Positions 1-6,958 of a stretch of DNA of 12,869 bases are shown in pieces. Below the pieces are notes generated by a model, which was not told the DNA's origin, did not search any database, and saw nothing but the letters and a program-made list of their open reading frames with translations. The stretch is from Thermoplasmata archaeon (GTDB taxonomy: Archaea > Thermoplasmatota > Thermoplasmata > UBA10834): assembly GCA_013331315.1 (NCBI GenBank), contig DUGQ01000124.1, forward strand, positions 8,375 to 21,243. Reading direction: 5' to 3'. The number at the start of each line of letters is the position of its first letter. Position 1 is the first letter of the stretch. Position numbers and translations under genes: made by a program.

Positions 1-417
1 GTGGTCCTCAGGAATCCCAAGAGCCGCCTTGACCTTGACCGGGTCGAACCCCGCAATCGGATGCGCTATGAGCCCCATCTCCGTCGCGCGCAACAACATC
101 TGACCTACGGCCAAGCCACAGTCGAACAGATAGTAGTTCCGGCCCTCGCTCAATTGGCAGTCGTCCCCAGACTTCGCGGAGACCGCTATCACAAGCGGGG
201 CACGGATCGCCCACGCATTCCCTCTAGGCAGAGCACCGCGTACGGCGCCAAGGACTTCCTCTCCGGAGCAGAACACGAGGCGCCAAGGCTGGTTGTTGAA
301 GCAGGAAGCCGATAGTCTCACAGCTTCCGCGAGTGCCCTGACCTTCTCGCCCTCGACCGGACGAGAGTCCAACATTCTCAGCGCTCTTCTCCTGTCGATT
401 GCCTCCGCGACCTCCAC
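1..417 (-). CDS. Nitroreductase-family flavoprotein, N-terminal part (cut by window edge)
   Basis: An open frame of 139 codons runs off the left edge, so only the N-terminal part is present. Family members are FMN-dependent NAD(P)H oxidoreductases; the substrate cannot be told from the sequence. Visible family marks are the basic N-terminal stretch IDRRRALRML (residues 7-16), the usual FMN phosphate contact, the motif SCFNNQPWR (38-46), and a central helix DCGLAVGQMLLRATEMGL ending in AHPIAGFD. The start is taken as GTG at 417-415 because GGTGA lies about five bases upstream and a TATA-like box lies about 35 bases upstream; no in-frame ATG precedes the conserved region. Although it adjoins cobalamin genes it is not obviously BluB, the family member that makes dimethylbenzimidazole: it has the NNQPWR form typical of ordinary nitroreductases. 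It has its own promoter and is separated from the cobalamin operon by 68 bp. Confidence 0.86.
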   Translation of the reverse strand, partial: MEVAEAIDRRRALRMLDSRPVEGEKVRALAEAVRLSASCFNNQPWRLVFCSGEEVLGAVRGALPRGNAWAIRAPLVIAVSAKSGDDCQLSEGRNYYLFDCGLAVGQMLLRATEMGLIAHPIAGFDPVKVKAALGIPEDH

Positions 418-449
418 GAACTCACCGTATTGAATAGGAGGCGGAGAAC

Positions 450-472
450 TATAAAATCGCCTGACGGTCAGG
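450..472 (-). promoter_or_regulatory. Promoter of the nitroreductase gene with an adjoining palindrome
   Basis: Read on the minus strand, TTTTAT (456-451) is a TATA-like box about 35 bases before the GTG start at 417. Immediately upstream lies a perfect palindrome, CCTGAC-G-GTCAGG (460-472), placed where an archaeal repressor or activator would touch the TFB/TBP site. It could instead be a short hairpin after the end of the regulator gene, whose stop is at 486-488. The TATA-like box and the palindrome are seen directly; the role is inferred. Confidence 0.5.
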
Positions 473-485
473 AAGTGACGCACGG

Positions 486-1283
486 CTATGCCTTGACAGA
501 GGTCCATCGGACCGAGTACCCGGTCTCCCTCTTGAGCGACTCAGCGGCCTGGATCATGCCGTCGGCCGACTCCCGGGTGCCGCAGAACACGACGTCAACT
601 CCTCTGGTCAACGCGCTCATCGCCGATTCCACCGGCGCGTGGATGCTGAAGAACTCAGGGGTCGATTTCGCCAATAGAGCCGATCCAACAAGGTCCCCCG
701 CGACGATCAGCCCTGGTGAGAGGCTCTCGATCTGAAGCCTGACCTTCTCTATGTCCGCATTCTTAGAGCCACCGTCCCTCTCCGATGGAGCCTCCACAAT
801 GAGCAACTCACCCAATCTCATGTCGACTATCCCTTCGAGTTTGCCTATCAGCACATCGTCCCCGGCCGAGGCTGCCTCGAGAGAGACGCCCTTGGAGTTG
901 GACTTCTCTCCAGGATAGGCCATGAGCATGCCGTCTTCCATCACGAGACCTACTTTGTCGCCCTTCGATATTCCCTTGCCTGCTATGGCGACACATGTGT
1001 CAACGACCATGATTCTTCTGAGGATCGCGTCGACCTCGCCCTTCAAAGCCGTGAAATGCTCCTGCAGAATCTGCATGCCCTTCCGAGTGGGCTTGGGCCT
1101 GCCCTTCTGCTCCCTGACGAGTCCCTCCTTGCGCATAGAGGACAGATACTGACTCACCGCCTGTACGGTTATATCCAGCTCGGATGCGACATCCCGCATC
1201 TTGACGGAGGGGTCCTCGACCAGACGGACCAGGATGAGGAGTTCGGTGTTCCTTCTGAGATCGCGCAGAGGTTCCGTTCTCAA
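486..1283 (-). CDS. Winged-helix transcriptional regulator ending the cobalamin-uptake operon
   Basis: A 265-residue protein. The N-terminal ~75 residues form a winged helix-turn-helix: helices at about 13-22 and 27-36, a recognition helix near 39-51 (TVQAVSQYLSSM), then a basic wing (REQKGRPKPTRKG). The remaining ~190 residues, including the segment DVLIGKLEGIVDMRLGELLIV (144-164), are an alpha/beta domain whose ligand is unknown to me. The architecture resembles archaeal predicted regulators with a MarR/CRP-like wHTH plus a conserved C-terminal domain. The start is TTG at 1283-1281: it overlaps the btuD stop by four bases (TTGA), has GGTGAGG just upstream, and the next ATG would remove the first helix. 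Being the last, translationally coupled gene of a B12 uptake operon, it plausibly controls that operon; this is inference. Neither ligand nor operator is shown. Confidence 0.8.
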   Translation of the reverse strand: MRTEPLRDLRRNTELLILVRLVEDPSVKMRDVASELDITVQAVSQYLSSMRKEGLVREQKGRPKPTRKGMQILQEHFTALKGEVDAILRRIMVVDTCVAIAGKGISKGDKVGLVMEDGMLMAYPGEKSNSKGVSLEAASAGDDVLIGKLEGIVDMRLGELLIVEAPSERDGGSKNADIEKVRLQIESLSPGLIVAGDLVGSALLAKSTPEFFSIHAPVESAMSALTRGVDVVFCGTRESADGMIQAAESLKRETGYSVRWTSVKA

Positions 1284-2545
1284 CCCCTCACCCCCGAGTC
1301 GACAGTCATAATCCTCACCAGTTCGTCCACGGTCTGTACCTCTTTTGCCCCTCCGGCTATGAGTCCGGCGATGTACGAATCGGCTCGGCCGCCTATGAAG
1401 TCTATGGAAGGGAGACCCCGTGAAGAGAGCACGTATACCCTCTTTCCAAGGTCGAGCGCATACTGGGCGGCCTCGAGGTTCTTGAAGTTGCCAGGTCCCA
1501 CGGGGAACCTCGATACCACCACTGACTTCGAAGCGTCGACCCTGCGCAGGTTCTCCTCGTGCGTCTCATCGCTGATCTGGGAGAACGGGACCTCGGCGAC
1601 CACGGGGATGTGCAGGTCCAAGGCGCATTCGTAGTCGGAATCAAGGACGTTCAATACACCAGCGGACAATGAGAAGCCCTGCTCCGCGAGCTGGCGCATT
1701 AACGGGCCTCCTGAACCGCCGCCGCACAGGATATGCACCCTTTCGCCGTTCTTGCGAGCGGGCGCGCCCACCGCCCGGGGCATCACGTAGATGCCGTGAG
1801 TGAATGGGTCCTTTCTCACCGCGACCTCCACTCCGTACACGGACTGTATCGTCTCGGGATTGAGGACTTCGTCAGGCGCGCCGACGGCCTCGAGCCGCCC
1901 CTGACTAAGAAGCGCTATCCTGTCACAGTACCTCGCGGCGAGGTTGATGTCGTGCAGGACTGCGATGATCGTCAAGGAACGCTCGCGGTTCAACCGCCTG
2001 ACGAGGTCCATCATCTCGAGCTGCCCGCTTATGTCCAGATAGACCGTCGGCTCATCCAACAGCAGGGCCTTCGGCTCCTGTGCCAGCGCTCTCGCGATGA
2101 CTACGCGCTGGCGTTCTCCCCCGCTCAACTCAGAGAAAGGCCTTTCCGCGAGATGCAGACAACCGGACGCCGACATCGCCTCCTCGACGAGCCCGATATC
2201 CCTTTGGCTTGCGCCAGTGAGTCTGCTGTGCGCGTGTGGAATTCTCCCCATCATCACGATATCCTTGACTGTGAACGGAAAGTCCGTCGACGAGCTCTGG
2301 GGGACGACAGCGAACTTGGTGGCGACCTCACGGTCTGACATGACGTGAAGTGGCTTCATGTCCACGAGAATGGCTTTCGGGTCCGCTGGGAGATACCTCG
2401 TGAGGCAGCGAAGGAGAGTGGTCTTTCCGGAACCGTTCGGGCCCATGAGCCCCAAGAACTCACCATCACCGACTGAGAGCGAGACGTTCTTCAGCACCTT
2501 GGAAGTTCCGAAGGAGAACGACAGGTCACTGACCTCGATCCTCAC
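1280..2545 (-). CDS. btuD: Corrinoid ABC transporter ATPase BtuD with long C-terminal extension
   Basis: A 421-residue cytoplasmic ATPase that powers corrinoid import through BtuC. The ABC domain fills residues 1 to ~255: Walker A GPNGSGKTT (35-43), Q-loop VPQSSS (81-86), signature LSGGERQR (140-147), Walker B LLLDEP (161-166), H-loop His198. The family is usually about 250-270 residues; here ~165 more follow, starting with a Gly-rich strand-loop HILCGGGSGG (271-280), then PVVAEVPFS and a Rossmann-like alternation of strands and helices. Comparable tails occur in other archaeal BtuD proteins; their role is not known to me. The start is GTG at 2545-2543, overlapping the btuC stop as GTGA. The same frame stays open upstream through btuC, but the ABC fold begins here (MRIEVSDLSFSFG). 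FecCD-type systems for haem or siderophores share this sequence; the cobT/cobS/cobY neighbours favour corrinoid. Confidence 0.9.
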   Translation of the reverse strand: MRIEVSDLSFSFGTSKVLKNVSLSVGDGEFLGLMGPNGSGKTTLLRCLTRYLPADPKAILVDMKPLHVMSDREVATKFAVVPQSSSTDFPFTVKDIVMMGRIPHAHSRLTGASQRDIGLVEEAMSASGCLHLAERPFSELSGGERQRVVIARALAQEPKALLLDEPTVYLDISGQLEMMDLVRRLNRERSLTIIAVLHDINLAARYCDRIALLSQGRLEAVGAPDEVLNPETIQSVYGVEVAVRKDPFTHGIYVMPRAVGAPARKNGERVHILCGGGSGGPLMRQLAEQGFSLSAGVLNVLDSDYECALDLHIPVVAEVPFSQISDETHEENLRRVDASKSVVVSRFPVGPGNFKNLEAAQYALDLGKRVYVLSSRGLPSIDFIGGRADSYIAGLIAGGAKEVQTVDELVRIMTVDSGVRG

Positions 2546-3657
2546 GACATCAACCCCGAAGTACGATTCCTGCGGAGCAGGTAGAGGAAGAACGGCCCCC
2601 CGCAGAGCGCGGTTATGATACCTACTGGCAGCTCCTGACCGGGAACGATGGTCCTGGATATCGCGTCGGCCCATATGAGGAAGCTGGCCCCGAAAAGGGT
2701 AGAGGCCGGGACCAAGACCCTGTGATCGGCGCCGACCAGTATTCGCATCATGTGTGGGACTATCAGCCCAACGAAGCCTATGATCCCGGTGAAGGCCACT
2801 GCGCCCGCAGTGACAAGCGCGGCTATCGTCAGCATCAGTTTCTTGAGAAACTCGGGATCCGCGCCAAGGTTGTGCGCGGTCTCCTCTCCGAGCAGGAGGG
2901 CGTTCAACTCGCGACCGAACAGGAAGACGACAACGGTGCCGACGCCTATGGGGATTGCCAGTATGCCGACATAGCTCCATTTCGCGACCGCGAGAGACCC
3001 GAGCAGCCAAGGTATGAGTTGATGGTAGTCCTCCCTCGCGAAGTATATCAGGAAAGAAACGACCGCGCCAAGGAACGCCGCGATGGCAACTCCCGAAAGA
3101 AGCAGGGTGTCGACGTAGACCCTTCCCCTGACTGTGCCCATCTTGTACACGACCAACACGGTCACGAGCGCGGACGCGAACGCCAGCATTGGAGCCGTGA
3201 AGGCGCCGACGACCACCGTGAGGCCTATGAGACCGGCTGATGCCGCGCCCACCGCGGCTCCTGACGAGACTCCGATGATGAACGGGTCGGCCATCGGGTT
3301 CCTGAATATCGCCTGCATCGCGGTTCCGGCGCACGCGAGCGATGCGCCCACAAGGCCGGCGAGCAGCACACGCGGTATCCTGACATCCCAGAACACGGAG
3401 GTGTAGTACGACGGATAGTCGCCATCGATCTTCAGGATGGCGTCGATCGCGTCGCCGAAGGAGATCCTGTCAGGGTTGCCAGGCCCTATCGGGCCAAGAG
3501 TGCCCACGAGCACCGCGATCAGGACGGAGGCGAGCAACAGGAGCACCAGGACGACGATGAAGAGGAGAGGGTATCGTCTGAAGAAGGGCACGTCCTTCGA
3601 CCCTGATCCTCGGTCGTCCGATGACCCGGCGTTCCTGAGAGGCATGAGCCGTCTCAC
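2542..3657 (-). CDS. btuC: Corrinoid ABC transporter permease BtuC (FecCD family)
   Basis: An integral membrane protein of 371 residues, somewhat longer than a usual BtuC because of a hydrophilic N-terminal tail (about residues 1-28). After one helix (31-53) come the family marks: WDVRIPRVLLAGLVGASLACAGTAMQ beginning near residue 90, then RNPMADPFIIGVSSGA, and in the C-terminal half the segment AFTGIIGFVGLIVPHMMR, where the Gly-rich loop that contacts the ATPase lies. About ten hydrophobic segments are visible, as expected for a FecCD subunit, which forms a homodimeric channel. The start is GTG at 3657-3655, overlapping the btuF stop as GTGA; an ATG at residue 5 is a possible alternative. The stop overlaps the btuD start by four bases, so translation of the two is probably coupled. 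Substrate assignment rests on the cobalamin context. Confidence 0.9.
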   Translation of the reverse strand: MRRLMPLRNAGSSDDRGSGSKDVPFFRRYPLLFIVVLVLLLLASVLIAVLVGTLGPIGPGNPDRISFGDAIDAILKIDGDYPSYYTSVFWDVRIPRVLLAGLVGASLACAGTAMQAIFRNPMADPFIIGVSSGAAVGAASAGLIGLTVVVGAFTAPMLAFASALVTVLVVYKMGTVRGRVYVDTLLLSGVAIAAFLGAVVSFLIYFAREDYHQLIPWLLGSLAVAKWSYVGILAIPIGVGTVVVFLFGRELNALLLGEETAHNLGADPEFLKKLMLTIAALVTAGAVAFTGIIGFVGLIVPHMMRILVGADHRVLVPASTLFGASFLIWADAISRTIVPGQELPVGIITALCGGPFFLYLLRRNRTSGLMS

Positions 3658-4613
3658 TCGAACAGGTCGGGATGGAGCAGCTCCGCGAGCATCTCCAAGC
3701 CGTCCACTATTCGGGGTCCGTACCTGCTCGTCAGGTTGTCATCCATCGAGTAGATGTTGCCTTCGGACACCGCGGTTATGACGTCCCAGCCAGGGCGAGA
3801 GGAGATCTCCTCGGCCGTCGTGGTCGTCATGTATCCCACGGTGTAGACAATGACTTCCGGATCCTGGGCGATGACGAACTCGCTCGTCAACATCGGATAC
3901 TCAGTTGAGGTGTTCTCCGCGATGTTGATCCCGCCCGCCAGCTCGATGAGGTCATGACCAAATGAGCCGGGGCCGTATGTCCAATATGGGTAGTACTCGA
4001 GATACACGCGTGGTTTTACAAGATCCACCGCCTGAGTCTTCTCCGTCACGGCATCTATCCTGTCCTCAAGCTGGTCCGCCAAGGTGTTGGCCTCCTCGAC
4101 ATGTCCGGTGAGGATGCCCACCAGCCTGATGTCCTTCATCACATCCTCGAGCGTTCTGGTCGCGAGGATGACATAGGGAATACCTTGGTCCTCCAGAAGC
4201 TCCAGCTGGGAGAGAGGAACGAGGTCGCTCGAGACGACAAGATCCGGCTGCAGACCGACGATCACCTCCGTGTTCAGGGTGTACGACCCCACCTTCGTCA
4301 GATTCGCGACCTCCGCGGGGTAGTCGCTGTAGTCGTCGACCCCGACCACTAGGTCCCCGGCGCCGACAGCGAACAACATCTCAGTCGGCGTGGGAGCGGC
4401 GGACACTATGCGCTCTGGCACATGCTCAAGCTCGACAATCCTGCCGTAGTCATCGACGAGTAGAATCGAATCGTCATCTCCTGTTCCAGGCTCGCCATCA
4501 TCGGTCATCAGCACACCGGCGTAGTAACCGCCAGTGAACGCTATCACGGACGACAGCGCCACCGCAAGTACTATCCACACCAAGTATCCCTTGTTCCTAT
4601 CTCCACTCTCCAT
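3654..4613 (-). CDS. btuF: Corrinoid-binding protein BtuF of the ABC importer
   Basis: A 319-residue class III substrate-binding protein that would capture corrinoid outside the membrane and deliver it to BtuC. A single hydrophobic segment (about residues 10-34) sits at the N-terminus with no Cys for lipid attachment, so it looks like a membrane-anchored rather than a lipoprotein form. An acidic linker (37-49, GDDDS) follows, then the two-lobed domain starting LLVDDYGRIVELEHVPERIV (51-70) and SAAPTPTEMLFAVGAGD, both typical of BtuF/FepB-like proteins, with YDY/YP-type strands and a C-terminal helix ending LLHPDLFE. The ATG at 4613 overlaps the cobT stop by one base (TGATG) and has GGTGA five bases upstream; a TTG one codon earlier is less likely. 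It could bind haem or a siderophore, but the operon argues for B12. Confidence 0.88.
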   Translation of the reverse strand: MESGDRNKGYLVWIVLAVALSSVIAFTGGYYAGVLMTDDGEPGTGDDDSILLVDDYGRIVELEHVPERIVSAAPTPTEMLFAVGAGDLVVGVDDYSDYPAEVANLTKVGSYTLNTEVIVGLQPDLVVSSDLVPLSQLELLEDQGIPYVILATRTLEDVMKDIRLVGILTGHVEEANTLADQLEDRIDAVTEKTQAVDLVKPRVYLEYYPYWTYGPGSFGHDLIELAGGINIAENTSTEYPMLTSEFVIAQDPEVIVYTVGYMTTTTAEEISSRPGWDVITAVSEGNIYSMDDNLTSRYGPRIVDGLEMLAELLHPDLFE

Positions 4614-5677
4614 CAAATCACCTTGTCCGATTTCGATACGCCAGCACCGTCGAATGTCGCCATCTCGTTCAGGACTCTGCAGGCACAGTCCGCGAGCATG
4701 AAGGCCAGAACGGCGCCAGTCCCTTCTCCCAGACGCATGTCCAGGTCGAGCAACGGTTCTAGCTCCATGTGTTCAAGAACCGCATTGTGGCCTGGCTCCA
4801 CCGAGAGGTGGGAGGCAACAATGTAGTCCCCACACTTCGGCTCCATGGCGGTCGCCAGTAGCGCCGCGGAGCTTGAAACGAATCCATCGATGAAGACCGG
4901 GACTCCTGCGGAAGCGGCGCCAAGGACGGCACCCGCGATGCCCCCGATCTCGAATCCTCCTACTTTGGCGAGAACATCCAGACCATCTTCCGGGTCTGGC
5001 GAGTTGACGTTCAGTGCGCGCTCTATCGCCCTGACCTTCAGAGACAACGACCTGTCGTCCACCCCAGTGCCCCTGCCAGTGACGTCCAGAACTGGGCTTC
5101 CTGTGATAGCCGCCGTGATGGCGCTCGCGGCCGTCGTGTTGCCTATCCCCATGTCACCCACGGCGATGGCCTTCGAGCCGCCTGACACGGCTTCAGTGAC
5201 CAGTTCCGCGCCTGTCAGGACCGCTCTCGTTGCTTCGTCCAACGACATGGCAGGTCCCTTGCACATGTTGCGGGTCCCTTTGGCGATCTTCCGATTCAGG
5301 ATACATTCGGGCCATATGGAATCCGCAGCAACCCCCATGTCGACCACGCGGACCTCGGCGCCAGCGCTTCTGGCGAGGACGTTTATCGCGGCTCCCCCGT
5401 TTGCGAAGTTGAGGACCATCTGTCTCGTCACCTCTTGAGGATAGGCACTGACGCCTTCTTCGGTGACCCCGTGATCGGCAGCCATCGTGAACACCACCTT
5501 CCCACCGAGGGAGGGAGTGTCCGTTCTAAGGACTCCGGCCAACCTTACGGACAGGTCCTCCAGCTTTCCGAGACTTCCCCTGGGTTTCGTCAGAGAGTCC
5601 TGCCTGACCCTGGCTCTGGACATGGCCTCGGTGTCCAACGGCCTCACACTTCTGACGAGTTCTCCTATCGTTCTCAT
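4613..5677 (-). CDS. cobT: Nicotinate-nucleotide:dimethylbenzimidazole phosphoribosyltransferase CobT (bacterial type)
   Basis: A 354-residue cytoplasmic enzyme that transfers ribose phosphate from NaMN to a lower-ligand base, giving alpha-ribazole phosphate. Family motifs run in order: KPRGSLGKLEDLSVRLAG (31-48), MAADHGVTEEGVSAYPQEVT (65-84), NFANGGAAINVLAR (90-103), AVGDMGIGNTTAASA (172-186), GRGTGVDD (201-208), FEIGGIAGA (242-250), HLSVEPGH (290-297) and RLGEGTG (315-321). The last holds Glu318, matching the catalytic glutamate of the Salmonella enzyme. Length matches the bacterial CobT family (~350), not the unrelated archaeal type. ATG at 5677 is preceded by GTGAG. The frame stays open 19 codons further upstream, but that part is promoter sequence. 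It heads the operon cobT-btuF-btuC-btuD-regulator. The base it activates could be DMB or another benzimidazole or purine. Confidence 0.95.
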   Translation of the reverse strand: MRTIGELVRSVRPLDTEAMSRARVRQDSLTKPRGSLGKLEDLSVRLAGVLRTDTPSLGGKVVFTMAADHGVTEEGVSAYPQEVTRQMVLNFANGGAAINVLARSAGAEVRVVDMGVAADSIWPECILNRKIAKGTRNMCKGPAMSLDEATRAVLTGAELVTEAVSGGSKAIAVGDMGIGNTTAASAITAAITGSPVLDVTGRGTGVDDRSLSLKVRAIERALNVNSPDPEDGLDVLAKVGGFEIGGIAGAVLGAASAGVPVFIDGFVSSSAALLATAMEPKCGDYIVASHLSVEPGHNAVLEHMELEPLLDLDMRLGEGTGAVLAFMLADCACRVLNEMATFDGAGVSKSDKVI

Positions 5678-5748
5678 GCTCTCACTAAAGCAAACTTGAA
5701 ATATTGAAAGTACATTTAACACTTTCGCCGCCACGGGGGCGGGCGATC
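5678..5748. promoter_or_regulatory. Divergent cobT / cobZ promoter region with inverted repeat
   Basis: These 71 bp separate the two cobalamin operons. The centre is AT-rich: ATTTAAC (5714-5720) serves as a TATA-like box for cobZ about 30 bases before its ATG. On the other strand GTTAAAT and AATATTTC can serve cobT. An inverted repeat GAAAGT (5706-5711) / ACTTTC (5721-5726) with a 9-base spacer encloses the ATTTAA core, so a bound regulator could cover both promoters at once. Ribosome-binding sites are GTGAG for cobT and GGGCGATC directly before the cobZ ATG. Confidence 0.6.
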
Positions 5749-6183
5749 ATGGAGAATGCGCTCGAGATACTAGCACGGCACGGGGCTGACCTCGACAGTC
5801 TTGTCGAGGCGGGGTTCGCGCTCTATGCCGGAGATGCTAGCGCACAGGAACTTGCGGACAAGAGAGAACGACTGAAAGCCATCTTGGTGTCGAACATGGG
5901 AGATCCCAACGTGGCTCTGCTGATAGCAGCCGCGTCCCATTTGGACGCGTTGATTCAGTCAGACAAGGAGAATGTCACTGTACCAGTTGAAGACCCGGCC
6001 TTCCTCGTCGCAGACGAGCTGATAGGCATGTCGATAGCGGAGTACATCGCAGGGAAGAAAGGGCTGTTCAACTTCGTGAGATACGACCGTGAGAAGCCGG
6101 GCATTATTGGTGTATTGCCCCCATTCATGGACGACGCGGTCGGAGCCCTCGTGGCGGCGTCCATGACACGGTTGTTCGAGTGA
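5749..6183 (+). CDS. cobZ: Alpha-ribazole phosphatase CobZ
   Basis: A 144-residue protein that would remove the 5'-phosphate from alpha-ribazole phosphate or adenosylcobalamin phosphate, replacing bacterial CobC. CobZ from Methanosarcina mazei is the characterised archaeal example and is related to phosphatidylglycerophosphatase A. Visible marks are ADELIGMSIAEYIAGKKG (88-105) with its acidic pair, FNFVRYDREKPGIIG, and FMDDAVGALVAA (126-137) with two adjacent Asp residues, the acidic cluster expected for Mg2+ binding in the PgpA fold. The N-terminal ~60 residues are helical. The start at 5749 is chosen because GGCGATC lies immediately upstream and the TATA-like box lies about 30 bases upstream; an in-frame TTG at 5704 lies inside the promoter. 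cobS follows after four bases. A lipid phosphatase role is the alternative, but the operon favours CobZ. Confidence 0.88.
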   Translation: MENALEILARHGADLDSLVEAGFALYAGDASAQELADKRERLKAILVSNMGDPNVALLIAAASHLDALIQSDKENVTVPVEDPAFLVADELIGMSIAEYIAGKKGLFNFVRYDREKPGIIGVLPPFMDDAVGALVAASMTRLFE

Positions 6184-6187
6184 TAGA

Positions 6188-6958
6188 ATGACTCTGGAAC
6201 TCCTGGGCCTCCTCACCCGAATCCGGCTGACGAGAAGACGTCTTGACCTCGAGGCAGCGGCGTCCCAGCAGTTGCTGTTCCCGCTGGTTGGTCTGATCGT
6301 GGGCCTGCTCGCGGCACTCGCGATCTTGCTGCTTGATTTCGTCCTGGGAGACAAGGAGGCGCTCCTCTCAGGGGCTCTGCTGGTCGTCTTCCTCTACGGG
6401 GTCACTGGCATAATGCACACCGAAGGGTTGGCAGACATGGCCGATGGCGTGATGGCCCAAGGCACAGCGCAGAGGAAGCGGGAGGTAATGAAGGACCCAC
6501 ATGTCGGCGTCGCAGCCGTGATTGCCGTGGTCCTGTTGATGGTGGCCTACTTCGCGCTCGCGTCGCGCATGTGCGCGCAGGCTGACAGAACCATCCATCC
6601 ATGGCCGGACCTCGTAGGGGTCCCGTTCGTTCTTGGGATGGTCGTGTCAGAGGTTGCGGGCAAACTCGCCATGAACGTCTCGATGTTCATTGGCCCCAGC
6701 TCGCACGCGGGCATGGGATCGTTGTTTGTGGAGAAGGCGACCGTGTCTCGACTGCTAGGCTCGCTGGCGATTGCAATGATTGCTTGCTTCGCTATGGTCG
6801 GCTTTTTCGCGCTGATCGCACTGACTGGTATCTTCGCAGGGGCACTCGCCACAGGAATGGCCGGGAAGCATTTCGGAGGCGTGTCCGGGGATATCTTTGG
6901 CGCGGCGAACGAGATTGGACGGATATCCGCGCTTGTGGTATGGGTGATTGTAGTTTGA
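6188..6958 (+). CDS. cobS: Adenosylcobinamide-GDP ribazoletransferase CobS
   Basis: A 256-residue polytopic membrane enzyme that joins adenosylcobinamide-GDP to alpha-ribazole (or its phosphate), the nucleotide-loop closing step. Characteristic motifs are HTEGLADMADGV (77-88), MKDPHVG (101-107) and a C-terminal GGVSGDIFGAANEIGR, equivalents of HLDGLADTADG, MKDSRxG and GGxTGDxLGA in bacterial CobS. Compared with the bacterial form the first Asp of the Mg2+-binding motif is Glu79, while Asp83 and Asp86 are kept. Six or so hydrophobic helices lie between and around these motifs. The ATG follows the cobZ stop by four bases, and its own stop overlaps the cobY start (TGATG), so the three genes look translationally linked. 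Length and motif order fit the family well. Confidence 0.95.
   Translation: MTLELLGLLTRIRLTRRRLDLEAAASQQLLFPLVGLIVGLLAALAILLLDFVLGDKEALLSGALLVVFLYGVTGIMHTEGLADMADGVMAQGTAQRKREVMKDPHVGVAAVIAVVLLMVAYFALASRMCAQADRTIHPWPDLVGVPFVLGMVVSEVAGKLAMNVSMFIGPSSHAGMGSLFVEKATVSRLLGSLAIAMIACFAMVGFFALIALTGIFAGALATGMAGKHFGGVSGDIFGAANEIGRISALVVWVIVV

Noticed and set aside
1..417. The nitroreductase as BluB (dimethylbenzimidazole synthase), attractive because CobT needs a base.
   Set aside because: It has the NNQPWR motif of ordinary nitroreductases rather than the BluB form, it is outside the cobalamin operon, and the C-terminal half is missing.
1280..1780. C-terminal part of BtuD as a fused CbiZ adenosylcobinamide amidohydrolase.
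   Set aside because: The sequence motifs I associate with CbiZ are absent; only a Gly-rich Rossmann-like pattern is seen.
2546..3334. The btuD reading frame stays open for a further 263 codons upstream, suggesting a much longer fused protein.
   Set aside because: That stretch is the antisense-free shadow of btuC in another frame: it is Arg-rich, low in hydrophobics and matches nothing, while the ABC fold begins exactly at the GTG overlapping the btuC stop.
5678..5734. Upstream extension of CobT by 19 residues, and of CobZ from a TTG at 5704.
   Set aside because: Both extensions run through the AT-rich divergent promoter; Shine-Dalgarno sequences sit in front of the internal ATGs and the family proteins begin there.
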